Positions 32,032-39,773 are shown, counted from the stretch's first letter. The stretch: 64,000 bases of DNA from Pedomonas sp051304405 (GCF_051304405.1 NZ_JBPPGG010000006.1:1-64000); one strand, 5' to 3'. Numbers and translations: made by a program. The notes: generated by a model from the letters alone, not told the origin.

Positions 32032-32063
32032 ATTTCTCTACAGGTCCGATAGACTTTGTCGAA
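32032..32063 (-). promoter_or_regulatory. Candidate sulfur-regulon operator of the TonB receptor operon
   Basis: On the minus strand, arm AAGTCTAT (32049-32056), a 7-bp spacer and arm GTAGAGAA (32034-32041) match the frame of the sbp site. TCGACA lies directly before it, exactly as at 9574. The dyad is about 220 bp upstream of the start codon, leaving a leader with no gene I can support. The rest of the 518-bp gap (31814-32331) shows nothing else clear. Confidence 0.6.
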
Positions 32064-32331
32064 GCAGATTAGTTTGACGAGCTGAAAGTTTCTCTTTCGC
32101 AATGGCACCGGGGCGGTATCCGGCCGGGTGGTATCAGGCCGGGCGGGCGGGTAAGCCCTCTGGTTGCGGGGCGAGGCGCAAGTCTCTATCGGCAGGACGG
32201 AACTTTTTGACGCACCCAGGTCTTTCCAAAGGAGGGCCAATCATATTACCGGAGGCATCCCGATCAGCGGCGCGCCCGCGCAGACGTCCGGCCCCCTACC
32301 CTTGGTTCGAGTTCATTTCTGGTTTCCCTTT

Positions 32332-33534
32332 ATGCACATCGCCCTGCTCATCCATGCTCTCACCGTCGGAGGTGCCCAGAGCCGGACCCTGGCGCTCGCC
32401 AACGGGCTGGCCGCGCGGGGCCACCGCATCGACCTGGTGGTGGCGGCCCAGGACGCGGCCTGCGAGGACCGGCTCGACCCGCGGGTGAACTTCGTGCCGC
32501 TGGGGGCGCGGACATCGGAGACCGTGGGCAGCGGGCTGCGCCGCATCGCCGATCTCGCGGGCGTCATCCCGGCGCTTGCCCGCTATCTGGACCGCGCGGG
32601 CCCTGACGTGCTGGTGGGCATGGCCAACCATGTGGCGCCCGTCGCCGCGCTCGGCCACGCGCTGATGCGCCGCCCCCGCGCCACGGCGCTGGTGCTGCGG
32701 GCGAGCAACCACATCACCCGCACCGCCTCCGCCCGGGGCAACCTGCTGCGGCGGCTGCATCTGCGCCCGTTCTGGAGCCGGGCGGACCAGATCATCGCGG
32801 TCTCCCGCTCGGTGGCCGACAGCCTCTCGACCGGGCTTGGCATCCCGCCGGCGCGGATCTCGGTGCTGCCGAGCCCGATCCTGCCGGACGACCCGGCGGC
32901 GTGCGCCGCCGCGCCGCCGGAGCACGACTGGCTGCGCGCCCCCGAGCCCGGCATGCCGACGATTGTCGCCATTGGCCGGTTCGTGCCGCAGAAGGGCTTC
33001 GACCTGCTGCTCGACGCCTTCGACCGGCTGCGCCGCCAGCGGCCCTGCCGGCTGCTGCTGCTGGGCGACGGCCCCTTGCGGCCCCAGCTCGAAGCGCGGG
33101 TCGAGCGGCTGGGGCTGGCGGATATCGTGCGCCTGCCGGGGGTGGTGGCCAATCCTTACGCGGCGCTCGGCCGCGCCGCCCTGTTCGTGCTGCCCTCCCG
33201 CTGGGAAGGCCTGCCTGCCACGCTGGTGGAGGCGCTGGCCTGCGGCTGCCCGGTGGTGGCGGCGGACTGCCCGGGCGGCGTGCGGGAAGCGCTGCAGGAC
33301 GGGCGGCTGGGGCGGCTCGTGCCGCCGGAGGACGCCGGGGCCCTCGCCGGGGCCATGCTGCACGCGCTGGAGGACCGGCCCGACCCCCGCCTGCTGCAGG
33401 AGGCTGTTGCGCCGTTCCGCACCGGGGCCGCCGTCCGGGCCTATGAATCCTGGTTTGAATCCCGGTTCCTGGCGGGCCCGTCGCGCGGCGCGTTGGTGCC
33501 CGCCCCCCTCGGCGCCGAGTCGCTCGGCGGCTAA
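32332..33534 (+). CDS. GT4-type glycosyltransferase
   Basis: This 400-aa GT-B enzyme has an N-terminal acceptor domain starting MHIALLIHALTVGGAQSRTL. The C-terminal nucleotide-sugar domain shows VAIGRFVPQKGFDLLLDAF, LLLLGDGPLRPQLEARV and the EX7E motif PSRWEGLPATLVEALACGCP. It probably transfers a sugar from a nucleotide donor to a lipid or polysaccharide. No polysaccharide cluster surrounds it. ATG 32332 gives the family N-terminus but lacks a good ribosome site; an in-frame TTG at 32164 is the alternative. It ends 4 bp into the convergent tonB gene. Confidence 0.87.
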   Translation: MHIALLIHALTVGGAQSRTLALANGLAARGHRIDLVVAAQDAACEDRLDPRVNFVPLGARTSETVGSGLRRIADLAGVIPALARYLDRAGPDVLVGMANHVAPVAALGHALMRRPRATALVLRASNHITRTASARGNLLRRLHLRPFWSRADQIIAVSRSVADSLSTGLGIPPARISVLPSPILPDDPAACAAAPPEHDWLRAPEPGMPTIVAIGRFVPQKGFDLLLDAFDRLRRQRPCRLLLLGDGPLRPQLEARVERLGLADIVRLPGVVANPYAALGRAALFVLPSRWEGLPATLVEALACGCPVVAADCPGGVREALQDGRLGRLVPPEDAGALAGAMLHALEDRPDPRLLQEAVAPFRTGAAVRAYESWFESRFLAGPSRGALVPAPLGAESLGG

Positions 33535-34301
33535 CCCCCGATCACGGCGGATTCGTCGATGGTGACATACGCCCCGCCGGCGAAACGGACCGGCACCAGG
33601 AGCCAGGCCATCACCGGCCGCCGCCCCCGCTCGGCGGGAACGAACGTCCAGCGCAGGATCGCCTGTACCGCCGCCTCGTCGAGGCGCGGGTGGCCGCTGC
33701 TGCGGTAGACCTGCACCGACTGGCTTGCCCCCGAGGGGTTGACCAGCACCCGCAGGATCACCAGCCCCTCCTCGCCCAGGCGGCGGGCCGCCGGCGGATA
33801 GGCGGGCAGCCGGTTGCGCAGGTGCGGCGCGGTGTAGCTGGGCGGGGAGATCAGATCAAAGCCCCGCCCCGCCAGCGAATGGGCGGCAACCGAGGGAGTC
33901 AGCGACTCCTCGGCGATCACCTCCTCCGGCGTGCGGCGGACGGGCGCGCGCCGCTCCGCCGGGCGCTCGGCCTCGCGTCCGGGCAGATCCGGCGCGGGCA
34001 GCTCCGGCAGCGGCACCGGCAGCAGCGCCGCCTCGGGCGAGGGATGCACCCCGGCAGCGGTCAGCCCGCCGCCCCGGCCCGACGCCGCGCCGCGCGCGGG
34101 CGTTCGCGCCGGAACCCGCTCCAGCGGCACGAGGTCGAGCCGGATGACCGGCCCGTCCGGCGCTTCCGGCAGGAGAATGCGGTAACTCAGGAGCGCCGCC
34201 AGCAGCGCCAGATGCAGGCCCGCCACCGCCGCCAGAATCGCGCCGTGCGCCGCCTGGTCGGGGCGCTTGCGATAGCGGTCCAGAAGGTCGAAGGGGGCCA
34301 T
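33531..34301 (-). CDS. tonB: Energy transducer TonB
   Basis: This 256-aa protein has one N-terminal membrane helix (about residues 21-41), a Pro-rich periplasmic spacer, and a C-terminal TonB domain (RNRLPAYPPAARRLGEEGLV, VNPSGASQSVQVYRSSGHP, LDEAAVQAILRWTFVPA). It would energise TonB-dependent receptors such as the two encoded in this window. No exbB or exbD lies nearby. Confidence 0.88.
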   Translation of the reverse strand: MAPFDLLDRYRKRPDQAAHGAILAAVAGLHLALLAALLSYRILLPEAPDGPVIRLDLVPLERVPARTPARGAASGRGGGLTAAGVHPSPEAALLPVPLPELPAPDLPGREAERPAERRAPVRRTPEEVIAEESLTPSVAAHSLAGRGFDLISPPSYTAPHLRNRLPAYPPAARRLGEEGLVILRVLVNPSGASQSVQVYRSSGHPRLDEAAVQAILRWTFVPAERGRRPVMAWLLVPVRFAGGAYVTIDESAVIGG

Positions 34302-34400
34302 GGGACATCAGATCACAACGGTCTGCCGGAACCGCAATCTGGTAGCCCGAGCCCCAAGCCTTGCGCAAACGAATTAACCCTGTCCGCAGACCGGTCCGCC

Positions 34401-36380
34401 TCAGCCGAGCGGGTGGACCACCAGCTGCACCAGCCCGTGCCCCTGGGCGTGCATTTCCAGAATCTGCCGGTCCACATCCATGTGCAGGAGGCTCGGCGCG
34501 CCCATGTTCTCGATGACGAAGCCCTCCGGGTACTGGATGCGCGGGATGTAGATCTCCGTCGGGCCGCGAATGTGGGGCTCGGCCACCAGCACGCAGCGGA
34601 ACACCCGGGTGGTATGGCTGAACCGCATCATCAGCAGCCGCCCCTGGGTCTTGCGGACATAAGGCCGGCAGAAGCCCTCGATCGCGCGGCCGCCCGCGTC
34701 GGGGTGGTCCATGCCATCCTTCTGGTCGCGGGACCAGATGGAGAGGTCCTCCTGATTCCAGCCGTCGCCGATGCGCGGGTCGTTCCGGTTGGACACCGTA
34801 TAGTTCCACTGGGCGCAGCTGAGCAGCAGCTCGTCCATGGCGTCGTACATCAGGTCGAGCGCCTCGATGTGCTTGCGCCACACCTCGGGGCCGCGCTCGC
34901 CCTTCACCCACGCACGATAGGCCGCGCCGCCCTCCAGATTGAACGGAATGCCGAACTCGCCCACGAACACCGGCGCGCCCTGCGGCAGGGCGGCCGCCGC
35001 CGCCTTCAGCAGCCGCAGCTGGCGCACGTAGATGCGGCCCAGCTGCCAGTGGTTGGTGGCCTGCTCGCCGGTGAGGAGATCGGCGTGATGTTCCGGCTGG
35101 AACCTGGCGGTGACCAGCGCGGTGATGTCGTACCAGTGACCGGCCACCACCGTGGCGTCGGGCAGCTCGGCCGGGTAGCTGCGGCCGTCGTGAAACCCGC
35201 GCGGGTCGATCTCGGCGAACACGGCCCAGTCCGGGTTCCAGGCGCGGATCGCCCCGGCCACCTGGCGGAAGAACGGCGCGAAACAGTCATCGGCCAGGCT
35301 GACCGGCTGGCTGTTCACCGTGCGGAAGGCGTCCTCCTCCAGCGGGCGGGGCTTGTCCCCCTGCATGTCGTAGATGCCCGCCCGCTCGAACGGGCAGCAG
35401 GCGCCGGGCTTCCAGATGGAAATGCCCTCGGGATTGATGCACCGCTCGTCCACCGGCACGGCGCGGCCCAGCGCCGCGTGGTGGACCAGATGCGGCACCC
35501 GGGTGGGGATGCCCCGCGCGGCGGCGAGGCTGTCGAGGGGCGAAAGCGCCAGCCCCGGCATGGGCGGCGACAGCCGGTCGGGCGAGGGCGCCAGATGCCG
35601 GTAGGTGAGCCGCGTGCCGACCCAGCCGATGCCCGGCTCGTTCAGGGTGTTGAAGCCGATGACATTGCGCAGGTGCGCCACCCGCTGCGCCACCTGCGCC
35701 ATGGCGGCGATGTAATGGCCTTGCAGGAAGCGCTGCACGTTCGCCCCGCCGATCTTCCACTCGGGCGTGGCGAACTGGCCCATCCAGAACAGGGTCCAGA
35801 CGATGCCGTTGGCGGGCAGCCAGTAGTTGCGCGTCCACGCCATGGCCGGATAGGCCGCCTGATGCGGCTCCGGGTCGTCGTAATCGAAGGCGCGCTGCAT
35901 CACGAGGGCCGCGCCCGCATCGTGAAACCGGGTGAAGTCGAGGCCAAGCGCATCGAACACCCAGCCGGGCGCACCATCCCCGCCCGACATGCGCGACCAC
36001 ACATCCTGATGCAGGTCGATGACGACATAGAACCCCTTGCCGCAGGCGCGCGCGCACACCTCGGTGAAATAGTCGAGGTAGGCTTCGTCATACTGGCCGG
36101 GCCCGGCGTGCTCGATGGCCTCCCAGGTGGTGAGGAGGCGCAGGCAGTTGAAGCCCCAGTGGCGCAGGCGGTCCAGATGCTCGTCCGCCTCCTCCAGCGG
36201 GAAGGGCCGGCCGACGAAGGAGACCGTGCGATGATCGGAGAAGTCCGTGGGGATGTGCGTGCCCCCGTCCGGGTAGGGCACCTTGCAGTCCCCGCCCAGG
36301 TTGACCCCGCGCAGGATCACCTGCCGGCCGTGCTCGTCCAGAAACATGGACCCCTCCACCCGCAGCTGAGCCAGGGACAT
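34401..36380 (-). CDS. GH5-family glycoside hydrolase (sterylglucosidase/endoglycoceramidase-like)
   Basis: This 659-aa protein has a GH5 catalytic barrel. The acid/base is Glu248 in FNTLNEPGIGW, and the nucleophile is Glu475 in VFVGEFGIPFN. LRGVNLGGDCKVPYPDGGT, FNCLRLLTTWEAIEHAGPG and YVVIDLHQDVWSRMSGG recall the subgroup acting on glucosylceramide or sterylglucosides. A C-terminal beta domain follows (about residues 560-659). No signal peptide is seen, so it may act inside the cell. ATG 36380 has GGAGGGAAG upstream; an ATG 24 nt earlier does not. Confidence 0.82.
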   Translation of the reverse strand: MSLAQLRVEGSMFLDEHGRQVILRGVNLGGDCKVPYPDGGTHIPTDFSDHRTVSFVGRPFPLEEADEHLDRLRHWGFNCLRLLTTWEAIEHAGPGQYDEAYLDYFTEVCARACGKGFYVVIDLHQDVWSRMSGGDGAPGWVFDALGLDFTRFHDAGAALVMQRAFDYDDPEPHQAAYPAMAWTRNYWLPANGIVWTLFWMGQFATPEWKIGGANVQRFLQGHYIAAMAQVAQRVAHLRNVIGFNTLNEPGIGWVGTRLTYRHLAPSPDRLSPPMPGLALSPLDSLAAARGIPTRVPHLVHHAALGRAVPVDERCINPEGISIWKPGACCPFERAGIYDMQGDKPRPLEEDAFRTVNSQPVSLADDCFAPFFRQVAGAIRAWNPDWAVFAEIDPRGFHDGRSYPAELPDATVVAGHWYDITALVTARFQPEHHADLLTGEQATNHWQLGRIYVRQLRLLKAAAAALPQGAPVFVGEFGIPFNLEGGAAYRAWVKGERGPEVWRKHIEALDLMYDAMDELLLSCAQWNYTVSNRNDPRIGDGWNQEDLSIWSRDQKDGMDHPDAGGRAIEGFCRPYVRKTQGRLLMMRFSHTTRVFRCVLVAEPHIRGPTEIYIPRIQYPEGFVIENMGAPSLLHMDVDRQILEMHAQGHGLVQLVVHPLG

Positions 36381-36698
36381 CGCGCTTCCCTCCCGACCGG
36401 ACACCCGGGCCGCTGCACGCCAGCCGCCCGGAGCAGGAACGTGGCAACGGCGCCGTCGATCCGGCCCCGCCGCCCGGAGGCCGCCGGAGATCCGGCTATT
36501 TTCTGGGCCGATTCGCGTCTCTTCCCTTGAAATGGGCGGCTTGGGGTGCTTTATCCCTCTGGCGCAGTTGTCTGGGGAAGCTGGCCGGGCGTCCCGTTAC
36601 ACATCCAACCCGTGCGTGTGCGCCCTGGGGCGCGTTTTCTTGACCATGCGGCATTTCGCCCAGATTGCCCGGCGCACTTCAGGCGTAGAAAGCCCCTC
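36381..36698. other. Divergent intergenic region, no feature recognised
   Basis: This 318-bp gap separates the GH5 gene (minus) from the exonuclease gene (plus). It should hold both promoters, but I see no convincing -35/-10 pair or operator. Confidence 0.4.
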
Positions 36699-37247
36699 AT
36701 GTCCGTTCGTATCCTCGCTATCGATTTCGAGACGGCCGACAATGGTTCCGACAGCGCATGTGCCGTGGGCCTTGCGCTCATCCACGACGGCCGCATCACC
36801 GCGCAGTCCCACTACCTGATCCGCCCGCCCCGGCCGACGATCCTCTACAGCGACATCCACGGCATCTACTGGCAGGACGTGGCCAACGAGCCCGACTTCG
36901 GCGCGCTGTGGCCCGAGATCCGGCCCATCTTCGACCAGGCGGACGTGTTCGCCGCCCACAGCGCCCGCTTCGACCGGCGCATCCTCCAGGGCACCTGCGC
37001 GGCCTATGGCATCTTCGCGCCCAACAAGCCGTGGCTGTGCACGGTGAAACTGGCCCGGGCGGCGTGGAACATCTTCCCGACCAAGCTGCCCAACGTGTGC
37101 GAGCATTTCGACATTCCGCTGCGGCACCACGACGCCCTGTCGGACGCCCGCGCCTGCGCCGAGATCACCCTGCGCGCCTGGCACGAGGGCTGCGACCTCT
37201 CGGCGGGCCTCCTGGACTCGGTCCAGCTCGCCCTCAGCCGCCTCTAG
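36699..37247 (+). CDS. DnaQ-like 3'-5' exonuclease
   Basis: This 182-aa protein belongs to the DEDDh exonuclease superfamily. The first motif ILAIDFETAD supplies the metal-binding Asp and Glu, FAAHSARFDRRIL is the second, and HHDALSDARACAEI the third with the catalytic His and Asp. It trims DNA or RNA 3' ends. No polymerase domain is present, so it is not PolIII epsilon itself. ATG 36699 is chosen because the motif starts directly after it. Confidence 0.85.
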   Translation: MSVRILAIDFETADNGSDSACAVGLALIHDGRITAQSHYLIRPPRPTILYSDIHGIYWQDVANEPDFGALWPEIRPIFDQADVFAAHSARFDRRILQGTCAAYGIFAPNKPWLCTVKLARAAWNIFPTKLPNVCEHFDIPLRHHDALSDARACAEITLRAWHEGCDLSAGLLDSVQLALSRL

Positions 37248-37267
37248 GCCGCGTGCTGCCCGGCGAC

Positions 37268-37320
37268 GGGCGATGGGCGAAGGGCGATGGGCGAAGGGCG
37301 ATGGGCGATGGGCGATGGGC
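37268..37320. repeat. Tandem GGGCGAW heptamer repeat
   Basis: Seven direct copies of GGGCGAT or GGGCGAA plus a partial one follow the exonuclease stop codon. Two further copies of a 13-bp unit (CAACCGGCGTTCG and CAACCGGCATTCG) lie at about 37350-37376. The tract is prone to slippage and may vary between strains. Confidence 0.85.
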
Positions 37321-37381
37321 CGGACGTTCCGCGCGCGCCCGCCATCCGCAACCGGCGTTCGCAACCGGCATTCGCGACAGG

Positions 37382-37431
37382 ATGCTTAAAAAAGCATTGA
37401 CCCGATATATCTCGACTAAGTAGATAGAGAT
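37382..37431 (+). promoter_or_regulatory. Promoter and candidate sulfur-regulon operator of the YezD operon
   Basis: A 16-bp palindrome ATGCTT-AAAA-AAGCAT (37382-37397) is followed by -35 TTGACC (37397-37402), an 18-bp spacer and -10 TAGATA (37421-37426). The 23-bp dyad, arms ATCTCGAC (37409-37416) and ATAGAGAT (37424-37431), overlaps the spacer and -10. A bound protein there would block or tune RNA polymerase directly. Confidence 0.62.
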
Positions 37432-37493
37432 TATCGCGAAGCAAAGGCAACGAGCCGCGCCTCGCGTTTCTCCCAACAACAGGAGAAAAGGCG

Positions 37494-37562
37494 ATGCCAG
37501 ATGCGTGCGTTCCCTCGGTCGTGAGGGCTGAGGCCACCCCGGGCCCCGGGCTCTCCTGTTGA
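37494..37562 (+). CDS. Possible first leader peptide (22 aa, two Cys)
   Basis: ATG 37494 has AGGAGAAAAGG upstream, an excellent ribosome site about 60 nt past the promoter. The ORF (MPDACVPSVVRA...) ends SC-stop. GC-rich inverted repeats such as CCCCGGGCCCCGGG lie within and after it. It may be the first of two leader ORFs before the YezD gene. Coding is inferred only from the ribosome site and context. Confidence 0.4.
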   Translation: MPDACVPSVVRAEATPGPGLSC

Positions 37563-37725
37563 TCCGCCGGACACCGGACGGCGTTCCGGTTGTTCCATGC
37601 CTTCAGACCCCGTTTCTTCCTGTCCGCCGGGCAGGCGGAGCCGGGCCCACGCGCCTCGACAGCGTCCGCGCAGGAGAGGCGAGAGCAAGAGAGGCCAGAG
37701 CAAGAGAGGAAAGGTCGGCGACACG

Positions 37726-37890
37726 ATGAAACACAGACCTGGCACCCCTCCTCCCGGCATCCCCGGCCTGCGCTGCTGCCGCCCGCAGCGCGCCCGTTCG
37801 TTTCAAGCCCGCCCAAACCCACCTGGCCATGCGTCCCCACACGGGTCGCATGGCCTTTTTTTCCCCGACCGTGCGGAGGATCGACCATGA
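37726..37890 (+). CDS. Cys-Cys leader ORF overlapping the YezD gene
   Basis: This 54-codon ORF starts MKHRPGTPPPGIPGLRCCRP and has tandem TGC TGC codons at 37774-37779. Those codons lie in one arm of a 7-bp inverted repeat (GCGCTGC 37770-37776 and GCAGCGC 37785-37791). The ORF runs through an intrinsic terminator and its stop overlaps the YezD start as ATGA. This is what a cysteine-responsive attenuator peptide would look like: slow translation at Cys-Cys would change RNA folding and raise downstream expression. The leader role is inferred. Confidence 0.55.
   Translation: MKHRPGTPPPGIPGLRCCRPQRARSFQARPNPPGHASPHGSHGLFFPDRAEDRP
37825..37862 (+). terminator. Intrinsic terminator inside the leader (attenuator)
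   Basis: GGCCATGCG and CGCATGGCC form a 9-bp stem, with CCC/GGG inside the loop, followed by seven T residues (37856-37862). It lies 25 bp before the YezD start, on the same strand and within the leader ORF, so it would end transcription before the structural genes unless prevented. Confidence 0.8.
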
Positions 37891-38069
37891 CCAATTCCGC
37901 TCCCCCTGCCGCCGGGACTCGCGAAGACCCGCCGCATGTGGCGCAGGCCCTCGCCGCCATCCGGGAGGCGCTGGGGAACCTGCGTTACGGCACCATCTCG
38001 CTGACCGTCCATGAGGGCCGCGTCGTCCAGATCGAGGTGACCGAGAAAATGCGCCTGCCGCCGTCCTGA
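37887..38069 (+). CDS. YezD-family (DUF2292) small protein
   Basis: This 60-aa protein carries the YezD signature ALAAIREALGNLRYGTISLT followed by HEGRVVQIEVTEKMRL. The family is small, of unknown function, and commonly found with sulfur-assimilation genes in many bacteria. Here it lies behind a sulfur-type dyad and a Cys-Cys attenuator. Its ATG overlaps the leader stop, so its translation is probably coupled to the leader. Confidence 0.88.
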   Translation: MTNSAPPAAGTREDPPHVAQALAAIREALGNLRYGTISLTVHEGRVVQIEVTEKMRLPPS

Positions 38070-38134
38070 CCGGGCGGGTCCGGCGGCGCCCCGCCGCGCC
38101 GCGCCACATCCCGTTTCCACAAGAAGGGCCAGCA

Positions 38135-39490
38135 ATGAAAATGAGCTTCGACCATGTTGCCGTGATCGGCGGCGGACTGAGCGGCACCCTGCAAGCCATT
38201 TCCCTCCTGCGCCAGCCGGGGCCGCGGGTGACGCTGATCGAGCCCTCCGCCCGCCCGGCGCGGGGACTGGCCTATTCCACCACCCATCCCGCCCACCTGC
38301 TCAACGTACGCGCGCGCAACATGAGCGCCTATGGGGATGCGCCCGACCATTTCGCCGCCTGGCTGGAGGCGAAGGGGCTGGGCACGGCCGATGATTACGT
38401 GCCCCGCCGGATCTATGGCGATTACCTGGCCGAGCAGCTGGAGGCGGTGGCGGCGGCCTCGGACAACCGGCTGCGGATCGTGCGCGGCGCGGCAACCGAC
38501 CTGGAGCGGGACGGCCACGGCTTCCGCGTGACGCTGGCGAACGGGAAAACCCTGTCCGCCACCATCGCCGTTCTCGCCCTTGGCAACCTTGCGCCCCGGG
38601 TGCCCCCGGCGTTCGACCCGGCGGTGCTGGGCGAGGCTTTTGTCAACGACCCGTGGTCCGCCGAGGCCACCCGGGGGCTTGACCCCTCCGGCACGGTGCT
38701 GCTCGTCGGCACCGGCATGACCATGGTGGACATCGCCCTCCAGCTGGTGGACGGCGGCTTTGACGGGCGCATCATCGCCGTGTCGCGGCGGGGCCTGCTG
38801 CCGCTCACCCACCCGGAGACGCCGCCCGCCCTGCCGCAGCGGGACGCGCCGCCCGAGGCCGGGAAACTCTCCGCCCTGCTCGCGGACCTGCGCCGGCTGG
38901 CGGACGCAACCGGATGGCACGCGGCGACCGACCACCTGCGGCCCTGCCTCCAGGCGCTCTGGCAGTCCCTCGACACGGACGCCCGCGCCCGCTTCCTGCG
39001 GCACCTGCGCCCGTGGTGGGATATTCACCGCCACCGGCTCGCCCCCGCCGTCAGCGCGCGAATCGCGCACCTGAGAGCGGAGGGGCGGCTGGACGTGCTG
39101 GCCGGAAAATTCCTCGCGGCCGATCCCTGCCCGGAGGGCGCGCGTGTGCGCTGGCGCGTGCGCGCGAGCGAGACCACCCGCACCGAGACGGTCGCGCGCA
39201 TCATCAACTGCACCGGGCCGGGGTGCGATATCCGGGCGAGCCGCCTCCCCCTCCTGCAAAACCTGCTGGCGCGGGGGCTGGTGCGCCCGGGCGCACTCGG
39301 CATGGGCGTTGATGTCACGCCGCAGGCGCAGGTGGTGGACCGGGACGGCACGCCGGTGCCGAGCCTTTTTGCGCTGGGGCCAATGACGCGCGGCGCCTTC
39401 TGGGAAATCACCGCCGTTCCCGAAATTCGCAAGCAGACGCAGGCGCTTGCCCAGACGCTCTGCGTGCCGCACACGGCCGGCCCCTTCTGA
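38135..39490 (+). CDS. FAD/NAD(P)-binding protein (NAD_binding_9 type)
   Basis: This 451-aa flavoprotein has an N-terminal dinucleotide motif VAVIGGGLSGTLQAISLL, then RGLAYSTTHPAHLLNVRARN, and a second nucleotide site GTVLLVGTGMTMVDIALQL. INCTGPGCDIRAS and LFALGPMTRGAFWEITAVPE are typical of the HpnW-like or SidA-like FAD/NAD(P) group often found in sulfur-limitation operons. Substrate is unknown. AGAAGG lies upstream of ATG 38135, and the gene follows the YezD gene by 65 bp, so they are likely co-transcribed. Confidence 0.85.
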   Translation: MKMSFDHVAVIGGGLSGTLQAISLLRQPGPRVTLIEPSARPARGLAYSTTHPAHLLNVRARNMSAYGDAPDHFAAWLEAKGLGTADDYVPRRIYGDYLAEQLEAVAAASDNRLRIVRGAATDLERDGHGFRVTLANGKTLSATIAVLALGNLAPRVPPAFDPAVLGEAFVNDPWSAEATRGLDPSGTVLLVGTGMTMVDIALQLVDGGFDGRIIAVSRRGLLPLTHPETPPALPQRDAPPEAGKLSALLADLRRLADATGWHAATDHLRPCLQALWQSLDTDARARFLRHLRPWWDIHRHRLAPAVSARIAHLRAEGRLDVLAGKFLAADPCPEGARVRWRVRASETTRTETVARIINCTGPGCDIRASRLPLLQNLLARGLVRPGALGMGVDVTPQAQVVDRDGTPVPSLFALGPMTRGAFWEITAVPEIRKQTQALAQTLCVPHTAGPF

Positions 39491-39542
39491 GTTCCGAAAA
39501 AAAATTCTACGCCTGCACAACGGAATTCTTGTTTGATGAGCT

Positions 39543-39565
39543 ATCTCTATAGGGATAGTAGAGAT
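39543..39565 (+). promoter_or_regulatory. Candidate sulfur-regulon operator of the organosulfur island
   Basis: Arms ATCTCTAT (39543-39550) and GTAGAGAT (39558-39565) flank a 7-bp spacer. The outer seven bases of each arm (ATCTCTA and TAGAGAT) are perfectly palindromic, making it the cleanest of the four dyads. It heads a leader of about 460 nt before the first structural gene. Confidence 0.65.
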
Positions 39566-39732
39566 ATGGAGGCAGGAAGGTGGTCCAGCCGCCTCCGGGG
39601 AAAACTCCCCGCACGGACCCGCGGCAATTTGATCGGAAGCAGCTTGCTCCGCGTGACCAACGGCTAAAGCGCGCGATGCTGAGGCAACGACGCCAGGCTT
39701 CGTGTTTCCAGAATTGAAGAAGGAAAGACGAC

Positions 39733-39765
39733 ATGCCGATGTACTGTAGCACCCTGTCCGCCTGA
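39733..39765 (+). CDS. Leader peptide MPMYCSTLSA
   Basis: This 10-aa ORF has AAGGAAAG 6 nt before its ATG, the best ribosome site in the 538-bp leader. It holds one Cys codon (TGT, 39745-39747). Its stop codon lies in the loop of a GC-rich hairpin. I infer an attenuator-type peptide sensing cysteine supply; no other gene is visible in 39566-40028. Confidence 0.5.
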   Translation: MPMYCSTLSA

Positions 39766-39773
39766 CGGCGGAC
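39756..39773 (+). terminator. Leader hairpin after the Cys peptide
   Basis: GTCCGCC (39756-39762) and GGCGGAC (39767-39773) form a 7-bp stem around TGAC, which contains the leader stop codon. CCCGGTTTT follows, so it could be a weak terminator or a ribosome-controlled switch. Confidence 0.45.

Noticed and set aside
33690..36530. 946-codon plus-strand frame across tonB and GH5
   Set aside because: It is the mirror of two well-supported minus-strand genes, and its composition is Arg/Gly/His-rich without recognisable motifs.
37268..37376. CRISPR-like array
   Set aside because: Repeats are only 7 and 13 bp, with no unique spacers and no cas genes.
37597..37725. 43-codon N-terminal extension of the Cys-Cys leader ORF
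   Set aside because: There is no ribosome site near 37597, and the region is a purine-rich repeat (two copies of AGAGCAAGAGAGG). The ATG at 37726 with AGAGGAAAGG upstream is more likely.
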